64,000 bases of DNA, taken from Hylemonella gracilis str. Niagara R (GTDB taxonomy: Bacteria > Pseudomonadota > Gammaproteobacteria > Burkholderiales > Burkholderiaceae_C). Both the position numbers and the translations under genes were made by a program. Below the pieces are notes generated by a model. The model saw nothing but the letters and a program-made list of their open reading frames with translations. It did not search any database and was not told where the DNA came from. Each line of letters begins with the position of its first letter. The first letter of the stretch is position 1. The stretch spans positions 1,555,165-1,619,164 of the forward strand of contig NZ_JEMG01000001.1 in the NCBI RefSeq assembly GCF_000600295.1, given 5' to 3'. Shown piece after piece: positions 32,767-42,203 of the stretch.

Positions 32767-34457
32767 GAGGCGGCTCCAGGCGGGTGGGGGGTGGATCGGT
32801 CGCGGCGCTTCTGATCGGTCGTGCGTCTCGTCGCAACTTGAGGTGCATGTTGGACCTTGCCCTTGACGGTGCTTTTCCCCGTGCGTTGGACCGTGTACGT
32901 GACCTTGTGTCCGGTGTCGCGCCCAGAGGCACCTTCGGCGCTGCGCAGGCTGGCGGCTTGCGCCGCCTCGCGCCACAGTTGCAGCACCGCGTAGCTGCGG
33001 TAGGGTGCGAACGCTTGTGCGGCGGCGGCCACTTCCGTGGGCTTGAGCGGTCGATTGGCGCGATGTTCCATGCATTGCTTCAGCACCACGTCCGCGGGCG
33101 GAAAAGCGTCGGGCCAGCTCCAGCCGCGCATCAGCATGTAGTGCGCGGTCCAGGGGCCGAGGCCGGGCAACTCGGTGAGTTCGGCGATGGCCGAGGCCAC
33201 CTCGCCGCGCCCCTGGGCAAATGCCAGCGTCGGCCACTGTTGCGCCAGCAAGATCAGCGCCTGGGCGCGCCGCCCCGGCAGGCCCAGCGAGGCGAGGTCA
33301 TCCACCGTCGCGGCGGCGAGTCGTTGCGGCGGCGGGAAGGCGTGGGTCACGCCGTCGGGCGCGCGGAGATCCTCGGGCAAAGGTTCACCGAAGCGCGCGA
33401 TCAGTCGCGTGGCGAGTGTGCGGGCCGCGGCCACGGTCACTTGCTGGCCCAGCACCGCGCGGACGGCGAGTTCGAAGCGGTCCAAGGTGCCGGGCAGCCG
33501 CAGGCCCGTCGCTGCGTCACCGAACTCCTTGCGGAGCGCGGCGGCGATCGCGGCCGGATCGGCGTCCAAGTCCAGCCAGCGGCGCAGCCGGGGCATCAGC
33601 GTGGCGATGGCGGGCCACAAGGATGCGCTCAGCCGCACCCGCAGCTGTGGTCGTTCCGCCTCGTCCGGTGGCAGCCGAACCTGCACCCAACCCAGCAAGT
33701 CCTCGGCGTTGGGGCGGCTCAGGCGCACGCTGCGCAGCACGGTCATCGCCTCGACATCGACCCGTTCGACACCCGGCACCGCGCGCGCTGCCAGGAATTG
33801 CAGCAGCGCGCGACCGAGCAAGGGCGGACGCAGGTCCAGCCGCAGTTCGGTGGTGTCCGGCACAGGGGGGGCCGCGGAGTTGACCCCGTGGCGTCGCAGC
33901 GCACTTGGGTTGAGCTGGTAGTGCTCGACGAAGGCCGCGTTGAAGCGACGCAGGCTGCCAAAGCCAGCGGCCAACGCCACTTCGGAGACAGGCATCAGCG
34001 TGTCGGTCAACAGATGCTTGGCGAGCAGCAGCCGGCGAGTCTGCAGGTACTGCAGCGGACCAACACCGTGCACGGCGGTGAAGACGCGGCGCACGTGCCG
34101 TTCGCTGACACCGAGATGGGCCGACAGTGCGGGCAGTGACGCGGATTCGGGTGCGCATTCGTCCAGCCAGCGCGCGGCTTCGCGTGCCAACACGTCGGTC
34201 GCGTCCATCGCGCTCCAGCGGCGGGCGAGTGGCGCCAGTTCGGGCCGGCATTTCAGGCAGGGTCGGAAATGCGCCGCTTCCGCGAGCGCGGCGGTCGGGA
34301 AGAAGCTGCAGTTCTCGCGCTTGGGCGGGCGCACGCGGCAGATCGGTCGGCAGTAAACGCCGGTGGTGCGGACCGCGACGAACCAGACACCGTCGAACCG
34401 GGCATCCCGCGCGAGCAAGGCCGGGTAGCAGTGTTCGGGGTCGAGTGCGGTGTCCAT
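32763..34457 (-). CDS. Ada-type regulator fused to AlkA DNA-3-methyladenine glycosylase
   Basis: 564 residues from the Met before DTALDPEHCYPALL (34457); a longer frame reaches 34577. Order: Ada N-terminal zinc domain (TTGVYCRPICRVRPPKRENC, FRPCLKCRPE; four Cys, the first a methyl-phosphotriester acceptor in Ada), an AraC-type helix-turn-helix (SEVALAAGFGSLRRFNAAF), an AlkA N-terminal domain, and HhH-GPD glycosylase (FELAVRAVLGQQVTVAAART, LTELPGLGPWTAHYMLMRGW, catalytic Asp in PPADVVLKQ). It probably senses methylated phosphate, activates its own operon and removes N-alkylpurines. ogt follows with a four-base overlap. Confidence 0.92.
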   Translation of the reverse strand: MDTALDPEHCYPALLARDARFDGVWFVAVRTTGVYCRPICRVRPPKRENCSFFPTAALAEAAHFRPCLKCRPELAPLARRWSAMDATDVLAREAARWLDECAPESASLPALSAHLGVSERHVRRVFTAVHGVGPLQYLQTRRLLLAKHLLTDTLMPVSEVALAAGFGSLRRFNAAFVEHYQLNPSALRRHGVNSAAPPVPDTTELRLDLRPPLLGRALLQFLAARAVPGVERVDVEAMTVLRSVRLSRPNAEDLLGWVQVRLPPDEAERPQLRVRLSASLWPAIATLMPRLRRWLDLDADPAAIAAALRKEFGDAATGLRLPGTLDRFELAVRAVLGQQVTVAAARTLATRLIARFGEPLPEDLRAPDGVTHAFPPPQRLAAATVDDLASLGLPGRRAQALILLAQQWPTLAFAQGRGEVASAIAELTELPGLGPWTAHYMLMRGWSWPDAFPPADVVLKQCMEHRANRPLKPTEVAAAAQAFAPYRSYAVLQLWREAAQAASLRSAEGASGRDTGHKVTYTVQRTGKSTVKGKVQHAPQVATRRTTDQKRRDRSTPHPPGAAS

Positions 34458-34637
34458 GGGCTGGATCATAGGCAGTTGGCTAGGACTGGACTCGCCGTTT
34501 TCGGACATGTTGCTGCTGAACGCCGGCGTGTTGCGTGAACCCGCGCCACTAGAATCAACCACGCTGTCTGGACGCATGCCGCCATGCCTGCATCAGCGCG
34601 TTCAAACCCTTCACCTCCGTCTCCTGCTTACGCCCAC

Positions 34638-35105
34638 ATGAGCCCGCAATGGAAAAGTCTGGACCCACGGTCCCTGCCCGGCCACCTGGCGCGGCGGCTG
34701 CAGCAGTTGGCCGTGGCCTTGTTCAACCAGGAGGTGGCGGAGCTGGGACTCACGCCGGTGCAGTACTCGGCCTTGCATGCCATTTGCCAGCAGCCGGGCA
34801 TCGACCAAAAAACGCTGGCGCAGTCCATCAGCTACGACGCGGCCACCATCGGCGGGGTGATCGACCGGTTGGAGGCGCGTGGCCTGGTGCTGCGCAGCAT
34901 GAGCCCGCAAGACCGCCGCGTGCGTCTGATCAGCCCGACGGACGAGGGCTTGCGCATCCTCAAGGCCGTGATCCCGCGCGTGCTCACGACGCAGGAACGC
35001 TTGCTGGAGCCGCTGTCGGCCGCTGAGCGTCAGGAGCTGATGCGCTTGATGGCGCTGATCATCGAGGCCCAGGCCGAGCTCAGCAGCACACCGGCGCGGG
35101 ACTGA
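34638..35105 (+). CDS. mobR: MarR-family regulator of 3-hydroxybenzoate hydroxylase (MobR-like)
   Basis: 155 residues from ATG 34638 (an upstream ATG at 34584 adds 18 residues). MarR winged helix: ELGLTPVQYSALHAICQQPG, DQKTLAQSISYDAATIGGVI, DRLEARGLVLR and DRRVRLISPTDEG. It lies directly upstream of mobA, as mobR does in Comamonas testosteroni, where MobR represses mobA and is released by 3-hydroxybenzoate. A palindrome suited to a MarR dimer overlaps the mobA promoter in the intergenic region. The assignment rests on context plus recalled similarity. Confidence 0.85.
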   Translation: MSPQWKSLDPRSLPGHLARRLQQLAVALFNQEVAELGLTPVQYSALHAICQQPGIDQKTLAQSISYDAATIGGVIDRLEARGLVLRSMSPQDRRVRLISPTDEGLRILKAVIPRVLTTQERLLEPLSAAERQELMRLMALIIEAQAELSSTPARD

Positions 35106-35211
35106 GCGCTTCCTTCTGGCCGCGCTACGGCCGCTTCTGCCGCTCGGCCCTGCGGTCCGCTGCCGCCGGGCAGTCATACCCGAGCGTGATTCAAGGTCCT
35201 GGATGGCCCTC

Positions 35212-35251
35212 TTGACGGCAATTAAGATGCATGCATATAGTATGCATACAT
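35212..35251 (+). promoter_or_regulatory. mobA promoter with overlapping MarR-type palindrome
   Basis: TTGACG (35212-35217) and TATAGT (35236-35241) make a promoter with an 18-base spacer. TGCATATAGTATGCA (35232-35246) is a perfect palindrome that extends imperfectly to 35227-35251 and covers the -10, so a bound MarR dimer would block RNA polymerase. A CCCGAG/CTCGGG hairpin follows in the leader at 35261-35276, and TGGAGA before ATG 35295 is the ribosome-binding site. Confidence 0.75.
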
Positions 35252-35294
35252 ATTAAATTGCCCGAGTCAGCTCGGGCCTGTCTGGAGATCCGCC

Positions 35295-37220
35295 ATGCAA
35301 TTCCACCTCGACGGCTTTCGCGCCGGTGACCCTCACATCCATCCCGCTTCGCCCCTGGCCTTGCCACACGCCGACGCCGTGCCCGCGCAGGTGGACGTGC
35401 TCATCGTGGGCTGCGGCCCGGCGGGGCTGACGCTGGCCACGCAGCTGGCGGCCTTTCCGGAGATACGCACCGCCATCGTCGAGCAGAAGGAGGGCCCGCT
35501 GGAGAAGGGGCAGGCCGACGGCATTGCCTGCCGCACCATGGAAATGTTCGAGGCCTTCAACTTCGCTGAGCGGGTGCTGAAAGAGGCGTGCTGGATCAAC
35601 GAGGTGACGTTCTGGAAGCCAGACGAGAAAAAGCCGGAGCACATCGTGCGCCACGGTCGAGTGCAAGACACCGAGGACGGTCTGTCAGAGTTTCCGCATG
35701 TGGTGCTGAACCAGGCGCGTGTGCACGACTTCTACCTGGAGACCATGCGCCATTCCCCCAGCCGACTGGAGCCGCACTACGGCCGCAAGCTCTTGGACGT
35801 GCAAGTGGACCCCACGGCGGCGGACTACCCGGTGACCGTCACGCTGGAGCGTATCGATGCCGCGCACGCGGGTCAACGCGAGACGGTGCGCGCCCGTTAT
35901 GTGGTGGGTTGCGACGGCGCGCGCAGCGCCACCCGTGCGGCCATCGGTCGTGAGCTGGTGGGCGAGGCCGCGCACCAAGCCTGGGGTGTGATGGACGTGT
36001 TGCCCGTGACGGACTTTCCCGACATCCGCCACAAGGTGGCGATCCAGTCGCGCGAAGGCAGCTTGATGATCATCCCGCGCGAGGGCGGGCATCTGGTGCG
36101 CTTTTATGTGGCGATGGACAAGCTGGGCGAGGACGAGCGCGTGGCGCAGCGGCAGATCAGCATGGAGCAGCTGATCGGCACGGCCCAGCGCATCTTCCAG
36201 CCGCACACGCTGGAGGTGAAGGAGGTCGCCTGGTGGTCGGTGTACGAGATTGGTCACCGCATCTGCGACAAATACGACGACGTGCCGGCGGGGCGCGAGG
36301 CAAAGCAATTGCCACGCGTGTTCATCGCGGGCGACGCTTGCCACACTCACAGCCCCAAGGCGGGCCAGGGCATGAACTTCTCGATGCAGGACACGTTCAA
36401 CCTGGGCTGGAAGCTGGCTGCCGTGTTGCGCGGCCTGTGCCCGCCCTCGCTGCTGCACAGCTACAACGCCGAGCGGCAGACCGTCGGGCAGCAACTGATC
36501 GACTTCGACCGCGAGTGGGCCAAGATGATCAGCGACAAACCAAGCGAAGGCAGCGGGGGCGGCGTGGACCCCAAGGAGTTCCAGAAGTATTTTGAGCAAC
36601 ACCTGCGCTTCACCGCTGGCATGGGTACGAAGTACAGCCCCTCGCTGATCTGTGGTGATGGCAGGCACCAGGCTCTGGCCACGGGCTTCGAGGTGGGCAC
36701 GCGTTTCCACTCCGCCGAGGTGCTGCGCATCACGGATGCCAAGGTGGTGCACCTGGGCCATGCCGGCAAAGCCGACGGGCGTTGGCGTCTCTACGCTTTC
36801 GCAGGGCAGAACGACGCTGTGGACGAGCGCATGGGCGTGCGCGCGCTCTGCCGTTTTCTGGAGACCTCGCCCGATTCACCCGTGCGAAAGTTCACCCCCG
36901 CCGGCCAGGACCCGGACGCGGTGTTCGACCTGCGTGCCATCTTCCAGCCCAGCCACCGCGACCTGGCCATCGAGACCATGCCCGCGCTTCTGTGGCCGCG
37001 CAAGGGCCGCCATGGTTTGCGCGACTATGAAAAGGTGTTCAGCGCCCAGATCAAGCCAGGCAAGCCAGCGCCCGACATCTTTGACTTGCGCGGCGTGGAC
37101 CGCGCGCAGGGCGCCCTGGTGGTGGTGCGCCCGGACCAGTACATCGCGCTGGTCCTGCCGCTGGCGGCGCATCAGGCGCTGGCAGACTTCTTCGCGGGTT
37201 TCATGCGGCCAGCCGCTTGA
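35295..37220 (+). CDS. mobA: 3-hydroxybenzoate 4-monooxygenase
   Basis: 641 residues, the length of MobA. FAD-binding motifs of the phenol-hydroxylase group: VDVLIVGCGPAGLTLATQLA (about 34-53), RYVVGCDGARSATR and RVFIAGDACHTHSPKAGQG (about 345), then a C-terminal thioredoxin-like domain ending in ALVVVRPDQYIALVLPL. The sequence is very close to the C. testosteroni enzyme as I recall it (QADGIACRTMEMFEAF, WGVMDVL). It hydroxylates 3-hydroxybenzoate to protocatechuate using NADPH and O2. Its last 20 bases overlap the end of the convergent chemoreceptor gene. Confidence 0.92.
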   Translation: MQFHLDGFRAGDPHIHPASPLALPHADAVPAQVDVLIVGCGPAGLTLATQLAAFPEIRTAIVEQKEGPLEKGQADGIACRTMEMFEAFNFAERVLKEACWINEVTFWKPDEKKPEHIVRHGRVQDTEDGLSEFPHVVLNQARVHDFYLETMRHSPSRLEPHYGRKLLDVQVDPTAADYPVTVTLERIDAAHAGQRETVRARYVVGCDGARSATRAAIGRELVGEAAHQAWGVMDVLPVTDFPDIRHKVAIQSREGSLMIIPREGGHLVRFYVAMDKLGEDERVAQRQISMEQLIGTAQRIFQPHTLEVKEVAWWSVYEIGHRICDKYDDVPAGREAKQLPRVFIAGDACHTHSPKAGQGMNFSMQDTFNLGWKLAAVLRGLCPPSLLHSYNAERQTVGQQLIDFDREWAKMISDKPSEGSGGGVDPKEFQKYFEQHLRFTAGMGTKYSPSLICGDGRHQALATGFEVGTRFHSAEVLRITDAKVVHLGHAGKADGRWRLYAFAGQNDAVDERMGVRALCRFLETSPDSPVRKFTPAGQDPDAVFDLRAIFQPSHRDLAIETMPALLWPRKGRHGLRDYEKVFSAQIKPGKPAPDIFDLRGVDRAQGALVVVRPDQYIALVLPLAAHQALADFFAGFMRPAA

Positions 37221-38841
37221 GCGCGCCTTGCCCCGGCGCAGCGCCATGGACGTTAGACAGCCTGGGCATGTTGGCGTCGATCGCCTGATCCGCGGGCAGG
37301 CGGAAGCTGGCCACAGTGCGCACCAGGGTCTGTGATTTTTCATGGAGGCCGCGCGCGGAGACGGACATCTCTTCCACCATGGCCGCATTGTCCTGCGTGA
37401 CGCGGTCCATGAAGACGATGGCCTCGCTGACCTGCGTGACACCCGCGCTTTGCTCCTTGCTGGCATTGGCGATCTCTTCCACCACCTCGCTCACCTGGCG
37501 GATGCTGCTGACCATGCGTTCCATGGTCTCGCCAGCCGTTTCCGCCAGTTGCGTGCCTTGCGTGATTTGCTCCACGCTGCCGGTGATCAGGGTCTTGATC
37601 TGCTTCGCGGCCTCGGCGCTGCGGCCGGCGAGGTTGCGTACCTCGCTGGCCACGACCGCGAAGCCGCGGCCCTGCTCACCCGCGCGTGCGGCTTCGACCG
37701 CCGCGTTCAGCGCCAGGATGTTGGTCTGGAAGGCAATGCCGTCGATCACGCCGATGATCTCGGAAATCTTGCGTGAACTTTGGTTGATGCCCTGCATGGT
37801 TTGCACCACCTGGCCCACGACCTCGCCGCCGTTCATCGCGACATCACGGGCCTGGCGCGCCAGTTCGTCGGCTCGGGCCGCGTTGTCGGCGTTCTTGCGC
37901 ACGGTTGCGCCAAACTGCTCCATGGCCGCCGCCGTTTGCTCCAGGGAGCCGGCTTGACTTTCGGTGCGGGAGGCAAGCTCCGCGTTGCCTGCGGCGATCT
38001 GCTCGGAGGCCAGCGAGACTTCTCGAGCCTCTTCACGGACCGTGGCGACGATGCCGCGCAGGCTGTTCTGCATGCGCGCAATGGTCGCCAGCACGCTGCG
38101 CTGATCGTCTTCACGCACCGCGAGCGACGCCGACAAGTCACCCGCCGCCACCGTGCCGACGAGTTTGCGCATCTCCGCGGGCTCCGTGCCCAGGTCATGT
38201 TGCAGATTGCGCTCAATCAGCAAGCCAGCCACCACCGCCAGGACGATCGCCAGTCCACACACCGCGATCAGCAGCATGCGTTGACTTTCATAGGCTTCGC
38301 GTGCCGCTGCCACCCGCTGCTCGGCGCGTGAGGCGGTGAACTTGGCGTAGCTGTCGGTGGCCTGGATCAAGCGCGCTAGCAGCGGGCGGCACTCTTCGTT
38401 CATCTTGCGGATGGCTTCCTCGCGCTGGCCGCGCACGGCCAGGTCCACGATGTTCAGCGCCACGGGGGCGTATTGGGCCTCCACCGCCGCGATGTTGCGT
38501 ATGAACTCGCGCGCTTGGAGCGAGGCTTCTGGATCCTGCGCCAGCTCGGTCAGGCGTTTGAGGGCCACGGTGGCCTCCTGGTGCGCCTGCTGAGCGATGC
38601 GTTGTTCCTCGTTGATGTCCTCGGCCCGGGTGACCAGGACCAGGTTGCGCGCGGCGATCGCGCGTTGATCCACCGCGGCACGCACTTGCGCGGCGGTCAG
38701 CGCCCGTGCGTTGATGCCGGAGACATAGTTGTCGAAGCGCGCGTTCGCCTCGGACAGCAGGTAGATTGAGAGCCCGACGGCCAGCAAAACGATACCCACC
38801 ACCGAGCCAAAGGCCAGCAGAAGTTTGTTGCGTATGGACAT
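37201..38841 (-). CDS. Methyl-accepting chemotaxis protein
   Basis: 546 residues from MSIRNKLLLAFGS. TM1 (about 7-30), a periplasmic four-helix-bundle ligand domain (about 31-190), TM2 (LIAVCGLAIVLAVVAGLLI), HAMP, and the cytoplasmic hairpin with the invariant tip [33 protein letters not shown]. It signals to CheA/CheW. Because it converges with and overlaps mobA, an aromatic compound is an attractive ligand guess, but nothing in the sequence proves it. Confidence 0.94.
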   Translation of the reverse strand: MSIRNKLLLAFGSVVGIVLLAVGLSIYLLSEANARFDNYVSGINARALTAAQVRAAVDQRAIAARNLVLVTRAEDINEEQRIAQQAHQEATVALKRLTELAQDPEASLQAREFIRNIAAVEAQYAPVALNIVDLAVRGQREEAIRKMNEECRPLLARLIQATDSYAKFTASRAEQRVAAAREAYESQRMLLIAVCGLAIVLAVVAGLLIERNLQHDLGTEPAEMRKLVGTVAAGDLSASLAVREDDQRSVLATIARMQNSLRGIVATVREEAREVSLASEQIAAGNAELASRTESQAGSLEQTAAAMEQFGATVRKNADNAARADELARQARDVAMNGGEVVGQVVQTMQGINQSSRKISEIIGVIDGIAFQTNILALNAAVEAARAGEQGRGFAVVASEVRNLAGRSAEAAKQIKTLITGSVEQITQGTQLAETAGETMERMVSSIRQVSEVVEEIANASKEQSAGVTQVSEAIVFMDRVTQDNAAMVEEMSVSARGLHEKSQTLVRTVASFRLPADQAIDANMPRLSNVHGAAPGQGALKRLAA

Positions 38842-38891
38842 GAAATGGAAGATGGGGAAGGTGTGATGTGGCGGCACCTGCCTAGGCAGAT

Positions 38892-40160
38892 TCACCGGGC
38901 GCCGGGCTTCGCGAGCAGCATGTGCACGTCGCCCAGGGCGCGTTCCTCGAAGCCGCCTTCACAGTAGCAGAGGTAGAAATCCCACATGCGGATGAACGTG
39001 TCCGGATAACCGAGTAAGCGCACTTCGTCCAGCCGGGCCATGAAGCGCTCGCGCCAGTGACGCAGCGTGGTGGCGTAGTGAGGGCCAATGTCGTCGAGCT
39101 GCACCAGCTTCATGTCGGTCTCGGCCGTGATGGCGTTGAGCATGGCCGTGATGGACGGGATGGTGCTGCCCGGAAAGATGTGGCGTTGGATGAAGTCCAC
39201 GGACTTGCGCGCTGCTTCGTAGCGCTGATCGGCGATGGTGATGGCCTGCAGCAGCATCAAACCATCGTCCTTCAGCAGGCGCGCGCATTGCGCGAAGTAG
39301 TCGCCGTAGAACTGGTGGCCCACGGCCTCGATCATTTCGAGGGACACCAGCTTGTCGTACTGGCCCTCCAGGTCGCGGTAGTCCTCCAGCAGCAAGGTGA
39401 TGCGGTCCTGCAAACCGGCGGCGGCCACGCGCTCACGCGCCAGTTCGTACTGTTGGCGCGAGATGGTCGTGGTGGTCACGCGGCAACCATAATGCTTGGC
39501 CGCGTGGATGGCCATCCCGCCCCAGCCGGTGCCGATTTCCAACAGGTGGTCGTCCGGCCCCAGCTTCAGGTGCTGGCAGACGCGGTGCAATCTCGCCTGT
39601 TGGGCGTCCTCGAGCGTGGTCTGCGGCGTCTCGTAGTACGCGCAGGAGTACATCATGGTCGGGTCGAGGAAGAGGGCGAAGAGTTCATTGCCCAGGTCGT
39701 AATGCGCGGCGATGTTGCGGCGTGATCCGCTGCGTGTGTTGCGGTTGGCCCAGTGCAGGATCTTTTGCAGGGGCGCGGTCAGCCGGGCCAGCCCGCCTTC
39801 CATGCCGTCGAGCACGTCCCGGTTCTGCAGCAAGATGCGCACCAGACTGGTCAGATCATCGCAACGCCAGTAACCTGCCATATAGGCTTCACCGGCCCCG
39901 ATGGAGCCGCCAAAGGCCAGCTCGCCCCAGAAACGCGGGTCCAGCACTTCGAGTTGCACGCTCAGCGGGCAACGTGCGTCGGGCATGCCGTAGTCCACGC
40001 GCTCGCCTTGATCGATCAGGCTGACGCGGCCATGGCGCAATTGCGCCAAGCGCTCGCGCACGCCGCGCTGGGCCAAGCCATCGAGAAAGTGGGGCTTGGG
40101 TGTGTAGCCGGCAATGGAGGCGGGTGCGCTGGTGGGGGCGTTGTTCGCGAGGGTGTTCAT
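38892..40160 (-). CDS. cfa: Cyclopropane-fatty-acyl-phospholipid synthase
   Basis: 422 residues. N-terminal lipid-binding region ([20 protein letters not shown]), then the SAM methyltransferase core: [67 protein letters not shown] and WRERF. It methylenates cis double bonds of membrane phospholipid acyl chains. It is the last gene of the MerR-led lipid operon, and its ATG overlaps the DUF1365 stop by four bases. Confidence 0.93.
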   Translation of the reverse strand: MNTLANNAPTSAPASIAGYTPKPHFLDGLAQRGVRERLAQLRHGRVSLIDQGERVDYGMPDARCPLSVQLEVLDPRFWGELAFGGSIGAGEAYMAGYWRCDDLTSLVRILLQNRDVLDGMEGGLARLTAPLQKILHWANRNTRSGSRRNIAAHYDLGNELFALFLDPTMMYSCAYYETPQTTLEDAQQARLHRVCQHLKLGPDDHLLEIGTGWGGMAIHAAKHYGCRVTTTTISRQQYELARERVAAAGLQDRITLLLEDYRDLEGQYDKLVSLEMIEAVGHQFYGDYFAQCARLLKDDGLMLLQAITIADQRYEAARKSVDFIQRHIFPGSTIPSITAMLNAITAETDMKLVQLDDIGPHYATTLRHWRERFMARLDEVRLLGYPDTFIRMWDFYLCYCEGGFEERALGDVHMLLAKPGAR

Positions 40161-40960
40161 GGCCGGGTTTCCTGCTGTGCCGCGGCGGGCGCCGACACCG
40201 GATCGAGCGCGCGCTTGCGAGGGTGGATGTGAAAGGGTGTGCGCTTGAGCCAGAGCTTGAGCGCCTGCCAGTGGATGCCGACGATGACCTGCACGGTCAT
40301 GGCCGGGTAAAACAAAAGGGCGCGCGCGAGGTTGGCACCGGTCAGTGGCTTGCGTTCGAGCGCCAGGGTCGCGTCGAAGATTTTTTGCCCCGCTTGCAGG
40401 TTCTCCATGTGCACGGAGAGGGTCTCGCCCGGTGGGGTGAAGCGCCAGTCGTAGTCCTGCTCCATGGGCATGAAGGGCGACACGTGGAAGTCCTTGGTGA
40501 AACGGTGACGGTGCAGGTCGGGCCTGGGGGCCTGCTCGTCCTGCGGCAGTACATAGCAGTGCCGTTCTTTCCAGGGTGTGTTGGTGATTTCGGCGACGAT
40601 GGTCTCCAGCCGGGTATCGGCCGCGTCGTGCACGTAATAGAACGTCACCGGGTTGAAGACATAACCGAAGTAGCGCAGATGCGTGAGCATGCGGATCGGG
40701 CCGGTCGGCCGCCGCCCCGTGGCCTGCGCCACGCGCTGGCGCACGGCTTCGTCCAGTGGCAAGGCTGGGTCGCCCAGGTAGTCCTCGCGCCGGAAGCGGG
40801 CCAGAGCCATGCGCCGCGTGGACCAGAACCAGCGGCCCGCGAACACACGGTCCAGCTCGGCCAGGTCCAGATAGACCATGTAGAGGCCGTAACGGAAGTC
40901 ATGGGGCCTGGGCTGGAAGCGGCGGTGCCGCACGCGCCCGACGTAGAGCGCGCTAAACAT
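40157..40960 (-). CDS. DUF1365 family protein
   Basis: 267 residues from ATG 40960 (a GTG two codons earlier is possible). It has the family blocks [31 protein letters not shown] and [15 protein letters not shown]. The biochemical function is not known. Across Proteobacteria these genes sit between an FAD oxidoreductase and a cfa gene, as here, and are part of singlet-oxygen or light-induced regulons in some species. The predicted protein is mostly soluble with one hydrophobic patch near the C-terminus. Confidence 0.92.
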   Translation of the reverse strand: MFSALYVGRVRHRRFQPRPHDFRYGLYMVYLDLAELDRVFAGRWFWSTRRMALARFRREDYLGDPALPLDEAVRQRVAQATGRRPTGPIRMLTHLRYFGYVFNPVTFYYVHDAADTRLETIVAEITNTPWKERHCYVLPQDEQAPRPDLHRHRFTKDFHVSPFMPMEQDYDWRFTPPGETLSVHMENLQAGQKIFDATLALERKPLTGANLARALLFYPAMTVQVIVGIHWQALKLWLKRTPFHIHPRKRALDPVSAPAAAQQETRP

Positions 40961-42203
40961 GGGCACGCGCCTTGAAATGCTCCAGGGCGGTCAGGGCACT
41001 GACCACGCCATCCTCGTGGAAGCCGTAGCGCCAGTAGGCACCGCAGTAATAGGTGTTCAAGGGTCCGTTGATCTGGCCGTGGCGCGCCTGGGCGGCCACG
41101 CCCGCGCGGGTGTAGAGCGGGTGTTCGTATGGGATGCGTTTGATCACCTTGGCCGGATCAATCGCGTCGCTGTGGTTGAGCGTGACCAGCAAGGGGGTGG
41201 GCGCATCCAGCGACTGCAGAATGTTCATGTTGTAGGTCAACGCGACCCGGCCTGTGTCCTGTGGCAGCACGTGGTAGTTCCATGCGGCCCAGGCACGGCG
41301 CGTGCGCGGCAGCAGGCGCGCGTCGGTGTGCAGCACGGCCTCGTTGGGCTGGTAGCGGATGGCGCCCAGCACCTCGCTTTCGGCTGCGCTGGGGTCGGCC
41401 AGCAGGCGCAGGGCCTGGTCGCTGTGGCAGGCCAGAAAGACCGCGTCGTAGCGCTCGGCTGCCTGGCCTTGCGCCTGTACCCAGGCGTGGTTTCCTTCTC
41501 GGCGTATCGACTGCACCGGGGTGTTCAGCCGGATACGGTCGCGAAACGGTGCCGCCAGGGCCTCCACGTAACGCGCCGAGCCCCCGCGGATCACGCGCCA
41601 CTGCGGGCGCTCGTTGACCGAGAGCATGCCGTGGTTGTGGAAGAAGCGCACGAAGTAGCGGGCCGGGAAGGCCAGCATGTTCACCGGGTCGGTGGACCAG
41701 ATGGCCGCGCCCATGGGCACCACGTAGTGCTCGATGAAGCCGCGCGTGTAGCGGCCCCGCTCCAGGTAATCACCCAGCGTGATGTCCTCGGCACCGTCCT
41801 GCAGCAGGGCGGGCGCCTCGCGGTTGAAGCGCAGGATGTCGCGAATCATGCGCAGGAAAGACGGGCGCAGCAGGTTGCGCCGTTGCGCGAACAAGGTGTT
41901 GAGCGTGGTGCCGTTGTATTCGAGACCGCTGCGCTCGTCGCGCACCGAGAAGCTCATGCTGCTGGGTTGCGTGGCCACGCCGAGTTCGTCGAGCAGGGCG
42001 ATGAAGTTTGGGTAGGTCCAGTCGTTGTAGACGATGAAGCCCGTGTCCACCTGGTAACTGCGGCCGCCCAACTGCACGTCATGGGTGTGGGTGTGGCCGC
42101 CGACATGAGCGCCGGCTTCATAGACCGTGATGTCGTGCTCGCGCGCCAGATGGTGGGCGACCACGTTGCCAGCGATGCCGGTGCCAACGATGGCGATCTT
42201 CAT
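40953..42203 (-). CDS. FAD-dependent oxidoreductase of the amine-oxidase-like type
   Basis: 416 residues. The N-terminal dinucleotide motif is [20 protein letters not shown], followed by [13 protein letters not shown] and [16 protein letters not shown], which defines the NAD/FAD-binding family co-located with cfa and DUF1365. The C-terminus ([20 protein letters not shown]) completes the FAD fold. In alphaproteobacteria similar gene sets convert methylated unsaturated fatty acids into furan fatty acids, so acyl-chain oxidation is a reasonable guess. Overlaps both neighbours. Confidence 0.88.
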   Translation of the reverse strand: MKIAIVGTGIAGNVVAHHLAREHDITVYEAGAHVGGHTHTHDVQLGGRSYQVDTGFIVYNDWTYPNFIALLDELGVATQPSSMSFSVRDERSGLEYNGTTLNTLFAQRRNLLRPSFLRMIRDILRFNREAPALLQDGAEDITLGDYLERGRYTRGFIEHYVVPMGAAIWSTDPVNMLAFPARYFVRFFHNHGMLSVNERPQWRVIRGGSARYVEALAAPFRDRIRLNTPVQSIRREGNHAWVQAQGQAAERYDAVFLACHSDQALRLLADPSAAESEVLGAIRYQPNEAVLHTDARLLPRTRRAWAAWNYHVLPQDTGRVALTYNMNILQSLDAPTPLLVTLNHSDAIDPAKVIKRIPYEHPLYTRAGVAAQARHGQINGPLNTYYCGAYWRYGFHEDGVVSALTALEHFKARAHV

